From NCBI RefSeq assembly GCF_002715865.1, contig NZ_CP017696.1, positions 186,001 to 250,000 on the forward strand: DNA of 64,000 nt, in the 5' to 3' direction. The notes under the pieces were generated by a model. The model was given only the letters and a program-made list of their open reading frames with translations. It searched no databases and was not told the DNA's origin. Positions 26,701-35,687 of the stretch are shown one piece after another. Source of the DNA: Bifidobacterium asteroides DSM 20089 (lineage in GTDB: Bacteria; Actinomycetota; Actinomycetes; Actinomycetales; Bifidobacteriaceae). A program made the translations under genes and the position numbers. Every line of letters begins with the position of its first letter. Position 1 is the stretch's first letter.

Positions 26701-27519
26701 ATGAAAGTAGTGATATTCTCCACCTGCGTGGTGGACCTCATGTTTCCGAACGTGGGGAAGGCCATGGTGGAGGTGCTGGAGCGGTTCGGCTGTGACACCT
26801 ATCTACCCAAGGAGCAGATCTGCTGCGCCCAGCCCACATTCAACAGCGGGTATGTCAAGGAGAGCATGCAGGTCATGCGCAACGAGGTCGATGCCCTGCT
26901 GAGCGTGGATGCCGACTACATCGTGGGTCCGGCAGGCTCCTGCGTGAATATGCTCAAGGAGCTGCCCTTCCATTTGCGGGCCGACCCGGTCTATGCAGCC
27001 AAGGCCCAGACCATGGCTGACAAGACCTATGAGTTCTCGCAGTTCCTCTACCGGGTGCTGGGTGTGCTGGATGCCGGCGCCGAACTCGACGCTGTGGCCA
27101 CCTACCACCGCTCATGCCACATGACCCGGCTGCTGGGGGAGCGGACCAGCCCCTTCGTTCTGCTGGACCATGTCAAGGGACTGACCATGGTCCCCCTGCC
27201 CCACATCGAGAACTGCTGCGGATTCGGCGGCATGTTCTCCATGAAGGAGCCCGAGATCTCCAAGCAGATGGTCGATGAGAAGGTAAACGACGTGCTCAGC
27301 ACCAAGGCCAGCGTCCTCATCTCCTGCGATCCGGGCTGCCTGATGAACATCGGCGGTCGTTTCAACCGGCGTGGCGAGAAGATCACCATCATGCACCTGG
27401 CCGAGGTGCTCAATCACAACGTGGACATGAGTCGCGTCAAGTATGTGGAAGGCCGCTCTGCTGGCGATGGGGCCGTGGGCTCCGACAGGGCTGCCAAGAA
27501 AGAGGGGGCTCTGGTATGA
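26701..27519 (+). CDS. lutA: L-lactate utilization protein LutA (Fe-S oxidoreductase)
   Basis: A 272-residue protein with two cysteine-rich CCG domains: EQICCAQPTFNSGY with a later GPAGSCVNM, and YHRSCHMTR with HIENCCGFGGMFSMKEPE. LutABC together oxidise L-lactate to pyruvate and pass electrons to the membrane chain or another acceptor. A GAGAGGTG site precedes the ATG. The stop overlaps the lutB start by four bases (ATGA), so the three proteins are made as a unit. The C-terminal 30 residues form a variable tail. Confidence 0.92.
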   Translation: MKVVIFSTCVVDLMFPNVGKAMVEVLERFGCDTYLPKEQICCAQPTFNSGYVKESMQVMRNEVDALLSVDADYIVGPAGSCVNMLKELPFHLRADPVYAAKAQTMADKTYEFSQFLYRVLGVLDAGAELDAVATYHRSCHMTRLLGERTSPFVLLDHVKGLTMVPLPHIENCCGFGGMFSMKEPEISKQMVDEKVNDVLSTKASVLISCDPGCLMNIGGRFNRRGEKITIMHLAEVLNHNVDMSRVKYVEGRSAGDGAVGSDRAAKKEGALV

Positions 27520-29021
27520 GCAGCATGGTCAACGGCAAGAAGGCCGCGCAATATCTGAGGACCAGCAAGGCTCCCTTCCTGACCAGGGTCAAAGAGTCCG
27601 AACAGGATAAATTCGCCCAACAGGCCGTTGCCAAGGCTCAGGATGCGCAGTGGGTCAAGCGGGAGGCCGCCCGTCAGGAACTGGGCAACTGGGAACAATG
27701 GCGCGACCTTGGAGAGCAGATTCGACAGCACGTCATCCGTTATCTGCCTGATTACTTGGAGGAGTTCGCCGATAACGTGGAGAAGCGCGGCGGCCATGTC
27801 TTCTTCGCTCAGACCGACGATGAGGCTGCCCAGTACATCAAGCAGATCGCCATAGAAAAGAAGGCCAAGCACGTCGTCAAGAGCAAGTCCATGGTGACCA
27901 GCGAGATCAACCTGGACCCCACGCTGATGACTGTGCCCGGTCTGGAGGTGCTTGAGACCGACCTGGCCGAGTTCATCCTGGAGGAGGATGACTGGGATCA
28001 GCCCACACATCTGGTCTTCCCCGCCCTGCACAAGAATCGCGAGCAGGTTCGTCAGGTTTTCGAGAAGAAGCTGGGTTACAAGGGCGACAACGACCCTCAG
28101 CACATGGCTCGGTTCTCCCGCAAGGTTCTGCGTAAGCACTTCCTCGAGGCTGACATGGGCATCACCGGTTGCAACTTCGCCGTGGCTGACACGGGCATGA
28201 TCAACCTGGTGACCAACGAGGGCAACGCCGACCTGGCCATGTGCATCCCCAAGACCCAGGTTGTGGTCATGGGTATGGAGCGCCTGGTGCCGACCATGAA
28301 GGAGGCCGAGACCATGGACAACATGTTGGCCCGGTCCGCTGTCGGCCAGAAGCTGACATCCTACCTGACCTACACTGCGCCACGCACCGGCCAGGAGTCG
28401 GACGGACCGGACGATGTCTATGTGGTCATTCTGGACAACGGGCGCTCAAACGCCCTGGGAACGGTCTTCGAGCCCATCCTCCAGTGCATCCGTTGCGCCT
28501 CCTGCCTGAATGTCTGCCCCATTTACCGGCACATCGGCGGTCACGGCTACGGATCCATCTATCCGGGTCCGGTGGGTTCGGTGCTCTCGCCGGTGCTGGA
28601 CGGTGGCTACGACGACTTCGGAGATCTGCCCTACGCCTGCAGTCTGTGCGCAGCATGCACGGCAACCTGTCCGGTCAAGATTCCCCTGCACCAGCTCATG
28701 ATTGAGCACAGGCGGATCATGATGGACGACCAGTCCAAGGCCAATCTGATTGACGACACGGTCATGAGGGTCATGGGTCTGGGAACCGGCCACTCCTCGC
28801 TCTTCCGTACTGCCCTGGGGCTGGATCACACCATGCTGACGCCCATATCCAAGAAGCAGCCGGAGACGGCCAAGAACCTCTTTGCCAGTGACCGGCATGT
28901 GGAATGGATGCCTTTCGTCTTCGGCGGATGGACCAAGGTGCGTGATCTGCCGGATCCGCCCAAGCACGGGCAGAACTTCCGCAGTTGGTTCGCTCATCAC
29001 AAGAAGGAGCAGCAGGCATGA
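27516..29021 (+). CDS. lutB: L-lactate utilization iron-sulfur protein LutB
   Basis: A protein of 501 residues. The N-terminal LUD (DUF162) domain contains KSKSMVTSEINLD and GITGCNFAVADTGMINLVTNEGN. The C-terminal half has two [4Fe-4S] cysteine sets, CIRCASCLNVCP and CSLCAACTATCP, followed by a helical tail. It is the electron-transfer subunit of the lactate-oxidising LutABC system. It overlaps lutA upstream and lutC downstream by four bases each. Confidence 0.94.
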   Translation: MSSMVNGKKAAQYLRTSKAPFLTRVKESEQDKFAQQAVAKAQDAQWVKREAARQELGNWEQWRDLGEQIRQHVIRYLPDYLEEFADNVEKRGGHVFFAQTDDEAAQYIKQIAIEKKAKHVVKSKSMVTSEINLDPTLMTVPGLEVLETDLAEFILEEDDWDQPTHLVFPALHKNREQVRQVFEKKLGYKGDNDPQHMARFSRKVLRKHFLEADMGITGCNFAVADTGMINLVTNEGNADLAMCIPKTQVVVMGMERLVPTMKEAETMDNMLARSAVGQKLTSYLTYTAPRTGQESDGPDDVYVVILDNGRSNALGTVFEPILQCIRCASCLNVCPIYRHIGGHGYGSIYPGPVGSVLSPVLDGGYDDFGDLPYACSLCAACTATCPVKIPLHQLMIEHRRIMMDDQSKANLIDDTVMRVMGLGTGHSSLFRTALGLDHTMLTPISKKQPETAKNLFASDRHVEWMPFVFGGWTKVRDLPDPPKHGQNFRSWFAHHKKEQQA

Positions 29022-29722
29022 CCGATCGTGAGGTATTCCTGGACTATCTGGCCAAGAAGAGCGGACGGCCCCGCCACCAGCTCAAAGATCATCCTCTGGT
29101 GCCGGTCAACGATTTACCGGAGACCACCCTGTCTGGCCACACCCAGGATGAGCTGCTGGAGATCGCGCGGAAGAGCAGCGAGGCTGTCCATGTGGACTTC
29201 CGCACCTGCACCAAGGCTGAGCTTCCCACTGCCCTGAATGAGTTCATCGATTCGCGCAAGGACGACAGCGACCATGTGATGCTGCCCACTTCCGACTTGT
29301 TCGCAGACTTCGGACTGGAGGAGTGGAGGGATGGCCTGAACCCGCCTGCCACTTTCTGGAAGCCGGGGGCCAGTCGCGAGGAGAATATCAAGACCGCCGA
29401 CGAGTCAGGTACGGCCATCGCCTTTGCGGACTTCCTGCTGGCTGAGTCAGGCACCATCACCGTGGCTACCACCCCGGGTCAGGGTCGTGCCTTCCACTTC
29501 CTGCCGGTGCACTATCTGAGCATCATTCGCAAGTCCAAGATCCTACCCCGAACCCGGCAGGCCATGGACTACTATGATCCGGCCCTGGTCTCAGGCGAGC
29601 TCAAGACCTCCAACATCAACTTCATCACCGGCCCCTCCAACACCGGCGACATCGAGATGGTGATTGTGGTGGGCGTGCATGGCCCCCTGGATATGACCTA
29701 TCTGGTGGTCGAAGACATGTAG
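29018..29722 (+). CDS. lutC: L-lactate utilization protein LutC
   Basis: A 234-residue LUD-domain protein. FADFLLAESGTITVATTPGQGRA-type sequence near the middle and GPSNTGDIEM near the C-terminus are family motifs. The ATG at 29018 overlaps the lutB stop. A more upstream in-frame start inside lutB is unlikely. A very strong terminator follows. Confidence 0.92.
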   Translation: MTDREVFLDYLAKKSGRPRHQLKDHPLVPVNDLPETTLSGHTQDELLEIARKSSEAVHVDFRTCTKAELPTALNEFIDSRKDDSDHVMLPTSDLFADFGLEEWRDGLNPPATFWKPGASREENIKTADESGTAIAFADFLLAESGTITVATTPGQGRAFHFLPVHYLSIIRKSKILPRTRQAMDYYDPALVSGELKTSNINFITGPSNTGDIEMVIVVGVHGPLDMTYLVVEDM

Positions 29723-29757
29723 CTCAACAAGATTTCCTGCTTAGGCAGGCGCATTTC

Positions 29758-29814
29758 CCGTAAGTGGGGAGTCAGCGGCTCGAAGATGGACGCTGACTCC
29801 CCACTTACGGTTTT
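29758..29814 (+). terminator. strong rho-independent terminator after lutC
   Basis: A perfect 20-base stem (29758-29777 with 29791-29810) around a 13-base loop is followed by TTTT on the plus strand. It separates lutABC from the convergent rimM end and would also block minus-strand read-through. Confidence 0.9.
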
Positions 29815-29828
29815 GCTAAAAGATGGGT

Positions 29829-30434
29829 TCAGTCCAGTCCGGGCAGAAGTCCCCCAGGCGGATCGATGGCCACATACCCGTTCTCAATGTCAACCCGGGG
29901 CACCAAGGCTTCGACGAAAGGTATCAGCCCTTCCGCCTCCTCGTCGCTCTCTTTGGTGGTCATGCGGATCTGCAGCTGCTGCTGGGCTACACCGTCCAGC
30001 ACGTCGCTGACTTGGCCGACCACTCGTCCGGATGGTTCACCCAGAGAGTTGCCCGGGGCCATGCGAACCTCAAGTCCAATCAGATCCTCGGGATACCAGG
30101 CATCCTCCTGCGCCAGCTCCTCGGCTGGATCAGCCTGGACATATAGTTCGAGGCCGTTCAGTGCTTCGGAGGCGTTCCTGTCTTCCACTCCTTTGAAGAG
30201 GATGATCCAACGCTGTTTGAAGCGGCGGGAGGAGACGACTGTGAAAACCTGTTCGTCCTTGGTCTGCAACCGGGTGCCGGGGGCGAAGCGCCGCTCGGGC
30301 TCGTCGGTGTAGGCATATACGTTGACCTCGCCCTTGAGTCCTTGGGCGCGGCCGATACGGCAGACCCTCAGCAACCTTCGTTGCTGAGGGTCCGGACCCT
30401 GCGGGTCGTGATTGGTGGACCGGCTGGGGCTCAC
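29829..30434 (-). CDS. rimM: 16S rRNA processing protein RimM
   Basis: A 201-residue ribosome maturation factor for the 30S head. The N-terminal domain begins LLRVCRIGRAQGLKGEV and the PRC-barrel half contains WYPEDLIGLEV and VPRVDIENGYVAI. The GTG at 30434 overlaps the khpA stop (GTGA), indicating coupling. Codons for residues 15-24 contain a perfect 12-base hairpin. It is the last gene of the rpsP-khpA-rimM group. Confidence 0.92.
   Translation of the reverse strand: MSPSRSTNHDPQGPDPQQRRLLRVCRIGRAQGLKGEVNVYAYTDEPERRFAPGTRLQTKDEQVFTVVSSRRFKQRWIILFKGVEDRNASEALNGLELYVQADPAEELAQEDAWYPEDLIGLEVRMAPGNSLGEPSGRVVGQVSDVLDGVAQQQLQIRMTTKESDEEAEGLIPFVEALVPRVDIENGYVAIDPPGGLLPGLD
30363..30392 (-). repeat. 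perfect 12-base inverted repeat inside the 5' end of rimM
   Basis: GACCCTCAGCAA (30363-30374) pairs exactly with TTGCTGAGGGTC (30381-30392) around a six-base loop, starting about 43 bases into the rimM reading frame. No T-run follows. It may slow ribosomes or stabilise an mRNA end in the operon; function unknown. Confidence 0.6.
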
Positions 30435-30664
30435 CGGCGCACGTCCATGATGTCGACGCGCACCTTGTGGTCGGCCAGCGCCTGGATTACGGTGCGTATG
30501 GCGTTGGCGGTCCTGCCGCCCCTGCCGATCACGCGGCCGATGTCCTCGGGGTTGACCCGCACCCGTAACAACTCTCCGCGAGAGTTTTCGTGCGACTTGA
30601 CCGACACGTCATCGGGAAAGTCCACGATGTTCCTGATCAGGTGCTCAACGGCCTGTGCAAGCAT
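30431..30664 (-). CDS. khpA: KH-domain RNA-binding protein KhpA
   Basis: A 77-residue single type-II KH domain with the RNA-binding GxxG loop in VIGRGGRTANAIR. In Gram-positives KhpA pairs with KhpB/Jag and affects RNA metabolism and cell elongation. The position between rpsP and rimM is the standard one. The start at 30664 follows a GGAAGGA site. The stop overlaps the rimM start. Confidence 0.92.
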   Translation of the reverse strand: MLAQAVEHLIRNIVDFPDDVSVKSHENSRGELLRVRVNPEDIGRVIGRGGRTANAIRTVIQALADHKVRVDIMDVRR

Positions 30665-30700
30665 GATAGCCGGTCCTTCCAATCCTTAAGTGAATGTGCC

Positions 30701-31159
30701 TTACTCAGCTGCCTGCTCGGCCTGGGCGGCGTCTGCGGGCTCATCGGCCTTGGGGGCTTCCTTCTCCGCCTGGGCCTTGGCCTTGGCATCAGCCTCGGAC
30801 TTGGCGGCCTTGAGCTTCTGAGCTTCGTTCTGCGCCTGCTCGATGCGGGCCTGGGCATCGGCCTCGGCCTGAGGCACCTTAAGAGTGCCTTCCTTGCCGG
30901 GCAGATCCTTGAACTTCTGCCAGTCACCGGTGATCTTCAGAAGGTTGAAGACAGGGTCACTTGGCTGAGCGCCTACACCCAGCCAGTACTGGGCGCGCTC
31001 GGAGTCGATCTTGATTGAAGAGGGCTGGGTGTTGGGATCGTAGGTGCCGATCTCCTCAATGACCTTGCCATCGCGCTTCTTGCGGGAATCGACCACGACC
31101 ACGCGGTAGAAGGGGTAGAACTTCTTGCCCATTCTCTTCAGACGAATTCTGGTTGCCAA
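30701..31159 (-). CDS. rpsP: 30S ribosomal protein S16
   Basis: A 152-residue S16. [20 protein letters not shown] is the canonical N-terminus, and the conserved core ends near residue 85. A Lys/Ala/Glu-rich tail of about 65 residues follows, as in other actinobacterial S16 proteins. The start is a TTG at 31159, supported by AAGGAG eight bases upstream and by the exact match of the N-terminus. An open extension upstream is not coding. A TATACT at about 31284 may be the -10 element. Confidence 0.94.
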   Translation of the reverse strand: MATRIRLKRMGKKFYPFYRVVVVDSRKKRDGKVIEEIGTYDPNTQPSSIKIDSERAQYWLGVGAQPSDPVFNLLKITGDWQKFKDLPGKEGTLKVPQAEADAQARIEQAQNEAQKLKAAKSEADAKAKAQAEKEAPKADEPADAAQAEQAAE

Positions 31160-31330
31160 AACGGCTCTCCTTGGTACTTGGTGTGCCCGGCGGCGTCTCC
31201 ATGTGGGGCATGGTGGCGCTCCTGGCGTGTTCCTCACGACCGTCGGAATGAGAGGGCTCCTCCGGACATGAATAACAGCAAAAGTATACCTCAACCGGGG
31301 GATATGGCGGGTGGTGAACCTGTGTGGTGT

Positions 31331-32293
31331 TCAGAGCCGACGCGGCAGAGTAAATTGGGCCACCAGAGCTCGGTGGTCGCTGCCTGGAATCCGGAGGGCG
31401 TGCATGGATTGCGGGACCAGGTCGCCGTCCGCAAGAATATGGTCGATTTCGATCAACGGGGGGAACGCGCTTGCGGAGGGGAAAGTCGGATGGCGGCCGG
31501 CTTTCAGTCGCAAAGAAGCGTCATGCAGTCCGGATTTGGCCAGCATAGCCCGGAAGGTCGGATGCTGCAGGGTGGCGTTGCAATCGCCCATGACGATGGT
31601 TGGTACGGGCGGATGGGTCAGCCTGGCCAGGGCAGCGATGCCCATGCCCCACTGTTTGGCACCTCGTTGGGGCGATTTGGGATGGACGCTGGCCACTCGA
31701 ATCGGTCCGGAGCTGGTCTTGAGCTCGACTAGGGGTACTGCAGCTGCCGGAAGGTCCAGAGCCGATGGCGAGGCTTTGACGGGTTGGTGGGCCGAGAAGA
31801 TGGCGTTGTAGCCGCCGTTGTCGTCAGGTCTAGCAGTACCCTGTGTCAGGTAGGGGAGGTGCTGATTCAGGCCTGCATCCAGGAGCGATTCCAGCAGCTT
31901 CCCCTTTACCTCTTGCAGGGCCAGCACTTCTACTCCATAGGTGCGCACGCAACGCACGACTTCTTCAGGATCAGCCCGGCCGAAGCGACAGTTCAGAGTC
32001 ATGACGCTCAGTCCATGGTCGGAAGATGGTTGGCCGGTCCGGTCTGCTGGAGGTAGTCGGTAAAGCAGGCGTTGGCAGCTGACCAGAGTAAGTTCAATCA
32101 GTGCCAGCAGGCATTGGGGCCAGGCACCTGCGACGACCGTCCATATCAATATGGCCAACAGGGGAACGGCCAAGAGGTCGATCAGAGCGATCAGCTCCAC
32201 CAGAGGGCGGTGCCAGTCAGCTCCGGCAGGGAGGAAGCGCAGGGCCATCCACAAGGCGATGAGCCCCAGGAGAATCCAGAGAAGGGTGTTCAC
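31331..32293 (-). CDS. endonuclease/exonuclease/phosphatase family membrane protein
   Basis: A protein of 320 residues with two to three N-terminal hydrophobic segments (about residues 1-80) followed by an EEP-fold domain. The latter shows MTLNCRFGRAD, LALQEV, VASVHPKSPQRG, VMGDCNAT and the C-terminal GSDHRALVAQF. Metal-binding Asn, Glu, Asp and His are all present. The domain is presumably outside the membrane. The substrate (phosphodiester or phospholipid) is unknown. A GTG start follows GGAGACA. It lies between ffh and rpsP on the same strand. Confidence 0.85.
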   Translation of the reverse strand: MNTLLWILLGLIALWMALRFLPAGADWHRPLVELIALIDLLAVPLLAILIWTVVAGAWPQCLLALIELTLVSCQRLLYRLPPADRTGQPSSDHGLSVMTLNCRFGRADPEEVVRCVRTYGVEVLALQEVKGKLLESLLDAGLNQHLPYLTQGTARPDDNGGYNAIFSAHQPVKASPSALDLPAAAVPLVELKTSSGPIRVASVHPKSPQRGAKQWGMGIAALARLTHPPVPTIVMGDCNATLQHPTFRAMLAKSGLHDASLRLKAGRHPTFPSASAFPPLIEIDHILADGDLVPQSMHALRIPGSDHRALVAQFTLPRRL

Positions 32294-32323
32294 GTGCCAT
32301 TGTCTCCTGCAGGAGAGAGGGGT

Positions 32324-33940
32324 TTAGCGGCCGCCGAAGAGACCGCCCAGTCCGCCGCCAAGGTTGGGCGGCAGGTCCGGCAGGCCTTCAGGCATCTGCG
32401 GAGTTTCGGGGCGCTTGGCGAAGGCGGAGCCGCCGGAGGATTTGCCCTTGCCGGACAGGCGCTCGCGTAACGCCTTCTCTTCGGCCTCCCGCTTCATAGG
32501 ATTGCCTGAACGGGAACCCTTGCGGCCTTTCTTGCCCTTTTTGCCCTTCCTGCCGCCGCCAGCGCCCGTGCCGCCCATGCCGGGGATCGAGCGGCTACCA
32601 TTGGTCATCCGCTTCATCATCTTGGCCGCCTGCTCGAACCGCTGCAGCAGGCCGTTGACAGCCGATACCGTCGTGCCGGCGCCATAGGCGATCCGTGCCC
32701 GTCGTGATCCGTCGATTATGCTGGGGTCGCGCCGTTCCTGGGGAGTCATCGACTGGATGATGGCCTGGGTCCGGTCCACCTCTTTTTCATCGAACTGCTC
32801 AAGTTCTTTGCGGTGCTGGGCCATGCCCGGGATCATGCCCAGGATGCTCTTGAAGGAGCCCAGCTTGCGAACCTGCTGAAGCTGCTCCAGAAAGTCGTCC
32901 AGGCCGAAGCTGCCCTCGGACATCTTACCGGCGGCCTTGCGGGCCTCCTCCTCATCGAACTGGCGCTGGGCCTGCTCGATCAGGGTAAGGATGTCACCCA
33001 TGTCGAGAATCCTGGAGGCCATCCGGTCAGGGTGGAAGACCTCGAAGTCCTTGAGGCCCTCGCCGTTGGAGTCGAAGAGAATGGGCTTGCCTGTCACTGA
33101 AGCCACCGACAGGGCCGCGCCGCCGCGGGCGTCGCCGTCTAGCTTGGACAGGACCACGCCGGTGAAGTCCACGCCCTGGTCGAAGGCCTTGGCTGTGGCG
33201 ACCGCGTCCTGACCGATCATGGCATCGATGACGAAGAGGATCTCGTCCGGATGGACGGCGTCGCGGATATTGCGGGCCTGTTCCATCAGCTCCTGATCCA
33301 CGCCCAGACGTCCGGCCGTATCAATGATGACCACGTCGTAGAGCTTGTCCTTGGCCACCTTGATCGAATCGGCTGCCACCTTGACCGGATTGCCCGTGAC
33401 CTGTCCTGGGGCCGCCAGCACGGATCCGCTGGTCTGCACGCCTGGCTCGGGTGCGTATACCGGCACTTCGGCGCGTTCACCGACTACCTGGAGCTGGGTG
33501 ACCGCGTTGGGCCGCTGGAGGTCGGCAGCCACAAGCAGGGGGGTGTGGCCGGCATCCTTGAGCCAGTAGCCCAGCTTGCCGGCCAGCGTGGTCTTGCCTG
33601 CACCCTGCAGCCCGGCCAGCATGATGACTGTGGGCGGGTTCTTGGCGAAATTGAGTGGTCGATCCACTCCCGCGCCCAGGATGCTGGTCAGTTCGTCGTA
33701 GACGATGGAGACCACCTGCTGGGCCGGGTTCAGAGCCTTGGAGACCTCCTCGCCCAGGGCGCGTTCCCGGATGCGTCCGGTAAAGGAGCGCACCACGTCC
33801 AGGGAGACATCAGCATCCAGAAGGGCGCGCCGGATCTCACGGATTGTGCCGTCGATGTCGGCCTCGGTCAGTTTCCCCTTGGAACGCAGATGGGTGAAGG
33901 CCTGGGAGAGCCGATCGGTCAAAGATGAAAATGCTGCCAT
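32324..33940 (-). CDS. ffh: signal recognition particle protein Ffh
   Basis: A 538-residue SRP54 GTPase that delivers nascent membrane proteins to FtsY. The N domain (about 1-90) is followed by the G domain with GLQGAGKTTLAGKL, DTAGRLGVD and SKLDGDARGGAAL. The Met-rich M domain follows (IPGMAQHRKEL), with a Gly/Lys-rich tail (GGRKGKKGKKGRKG). It heads the minus-strand ribosome-maturation group. The 405-base upstream gap is shared with the divergent sugar-transport operon. Confidence 0.96.
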   Translation of the reverse strand: MAAFSSLTDRLSQAFTHLRSKGKLTEADIDGTIREIRRALLDADVSLDVVRSFTGRIRERALGEEVSKALNPAQQVVSIVYDELTSILGAGVDRPLNFAKNPPTVIMLAGLQGAGKTTLAGKLGYWLKDAGHTPLLVAADLQRPNAVTQLQVVGERAEVPVYAPEPGVQTSGSVLAAPGQVTGNPVKVAADSIKVAKDKLYDVVIIDTAGRLGVDQELMEQARNIRDAVHPDEILFVIDAMIGQDAVATAKAFDQGVDFTGVVLSKLDGDARGGAALSVASVTGKPILFDSNGEGLKDFEVFHPDRMASRILDMGDILTLIEQAQRQFDEEEARKAAGKMSEGSFGLDDFLEQLQQVRKLGSFKSILGMIPGMAQHRKELEQFDEKEVDRTQAIIQSMTPQERRDPSIIDGSRRARIAYGAGTTVSAVNGLLQRFEQAAKMMKRMTNGSRSIPGMGGTGAGGGRKGKKGKKGRKGSRSGNPMKREAEEKALRERLSGKGKSSGGSAFAKRPETPQMPEGLPDLPPNLGGGLGGLFGGR

Positions 33941-34181
33941 AATGTCCCAAGTCTACCTGTCAGCCGGGAGATTGGCTCTGGTTTCAGCAAGGCCTGTGCC
34001 CTGAGCCGACCAACCGTAGGCAGTTGCGGAAAATTCGATACTGCTGGGCAAACGGCTGTACTGCTTTTGGTGTGAGTAGTTCGGCAATAATGACTGAACA
34101 TGTGCGTGGGGATTATTGCTCGGGGAGAGAGAGTTTGTGAGGCTTGATAAGAGAAGACATGAGCCTTATATTGTGTTCTCT

Positions 34182-34210
34182 TGACATGACCCTTGACAAG
34201 CTTCTATACT
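34182..34210 (+). promoter_or_regulatory. strong promoter of the sugar ABC transporter operon
   Basis: TTGACA (34182-34187) and TATACT (34205-34210) are separated by 17 bases, close to consensus. Two operator-like palindromes lie just downstream. The remaining 405-base gap between ffh and this operon contains no gene I can support. Confidence 0.75.
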
Positions 34211-34213
34211 AAA

Positions 34214-34227
34214 TCGAAACGATTCGA
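34214..34227. promoter_or_regulatory. LacI-type operator O1
   Basis: TCGAA-ACGA-TTCGA, an inverted repeat with a CG centre typical of LacI-family operators, begins four bases after the -10 element, where a bound repressor would block transcription. Confidence 0.65.
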
Positions 34228-34277
34228 CATCTCGAGTGCATCGATGGAGATGGTCAACGCTCAGCAATGCGCCCGAA

Positions 34278-34293
34278 GTCGAAACCTTTCGAC
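34278..34293. promoter_or_regulatory. LacI-type operator O2
   Basis: GTCGAAA-CC-TTTCGAC has perfect seven-base arms and shares TCGAAAC with O1. Its spacing of about 65 bases (six helical turns) from O1 allows looping. The LacI gene at the end of the locus is the likely binder. Confidence 0.65.
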
Positions 34294-34345
34294 ATGTTGA
34301 ATCGCAGTAGATGGATGCAAGGATGCAAGGAAGTTAGGAGCCATC

Positions 34346-35656
34346 ATGAAGATCAGAAGAGGGATCGGAGCGGCCTTGGCCTTGACACTGTCGATCCTGC
34401 CACTGGCGGCCTGCGGATCGGGGGGCGATGCTCCCCAGGAAGCCCATCCGTCCAGCATCAAGATCTGGTACTACGAAGAGCCCAGCAGCGGACAGGCCCG
34501 GGGCTGGCTGAAGGCTGCCGATATCTTTACCCGGCAGACCGGTATCAAAGTGGACTTCGAGGTCAAATCTTTTACGCAGATCGCCCAGAATGGCAGCCAG
34601 TTCCTCAACTCGGACGACGCACCGGACGTCATGGAGTCCAATCGCGGCAACGGTTCGGCCGGGGTCCTGTCCACCCTGCAGCTGCTGACCGACCTGAAGC
34701 CCTATGTGCAAAAGTACGGCTGGGACAAGAAGGTCCGCGGCCAGGCGGCGGCAGTGGGCAAGTACGACAAGCGCGGTGTCATGGACGGGGATACCTGGTA
34801 CGGGGTTTCCTCCTACGCGGAGATGCAGCGCGTCTACTACAACAAGGACCTCTTCGCCAAGTACAAGATCCCCATCCCGCAAACCTTTGACCAGTTTGTG
34901 GCAGCCCTCAAGGCCTTCAAGAGTCATGGGGTCACGCCCATAGCGGCCGATGCCCAGGAATACGGGGTGCTGTGGCTCTGGTGGTAGCTGGCCATGACCA
35001 AGGCCGATGCCCAATTCGTCGATGACTGGCAGCTCTACAAGCATCCCGTCAACTGGCGCAGCAAGCCGCTGACCTTCGCCACCAACACCATCCGCGACTG
35101 GATCGACAAGGGATACATTTCCAAGAACGCCACCGGTATGAAGGCCGAAGACACGACCACGGCATTCATCAAGGGGACCTATCCCATCTACCAGACCGGC
35201 ACCTGGAACCAGACCCGCTTCATGGAGCAGGTCAAGGCCTTCGACTGGACGGCATCCATCTTCCCAGGGGCCAGGATGGTCGAGGGTTGTGCGGGCAACC
35301 TGCTGGTCATTCCGCAGAAGTCCCGGCGCAAGGATGCCGCAGCCCGCTATATCAACGTGGTCCTGTCCAAGGAGGTTCAAAACTACATCGGCAACAAGGG
35401 CGGCGTGCCAGTGGCGGCTGATACGGACGCCATCACCAACCCCAAGAGCCGTGACCTGGTCAACGAATACACCAAAGCCTCGGACGCCAGCCGGATGAGC
35501 TACTACCCCGACTACCCTGCGCCCAACCTGACCGACGCCATGCCGGCCGCTTTCCAAGAGCTGGTCAACGGCACCAAGAGCCCCGACCAGGTTCTGGACA
35601 CCCTGCATAAGAACTACGACGACGGCGTCGCCCAGCTCGATCTGGATGACGACTGA
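34346..35656 (+). pseudogene. carbohydrate ABC transporter substrate-binding lipoprotein, interrupted by an amber codon
   Basis: One continuous frame of 437 codons with a single in-frame TAG at 34985-34987 (codon 214). It begins with a lipoprotein signal peptide ending in the lipobox LAAC. Type-1 extracellular solute-binding sequence runs on both sides: IKIWYYEEPSSG before, and FVDDWQLYKHPV to the C-terminus after. The context around the stop (WLWW, stop, LAMTK) suggests a Gln codon CAG changed to TAG. Binding-domain function would be lost unless the stop is read through. The downstream permeases, glycosidase and repressor are intact, so the lesion looks recent, or is a sequencing error. Confidence 0.85.
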
Positions 35657-35687
35657 GTTGCGTCAATCCGCCAAGGAGAGTACAAGC

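Noticed and set aside
34334-35608. Minus-strand frame of 424 codons opposite the solute-binding gene
   Set aside because: Shadow of the real gene: the plus strand has signal peptide, lipobox and family sequence, the minus strand has none.
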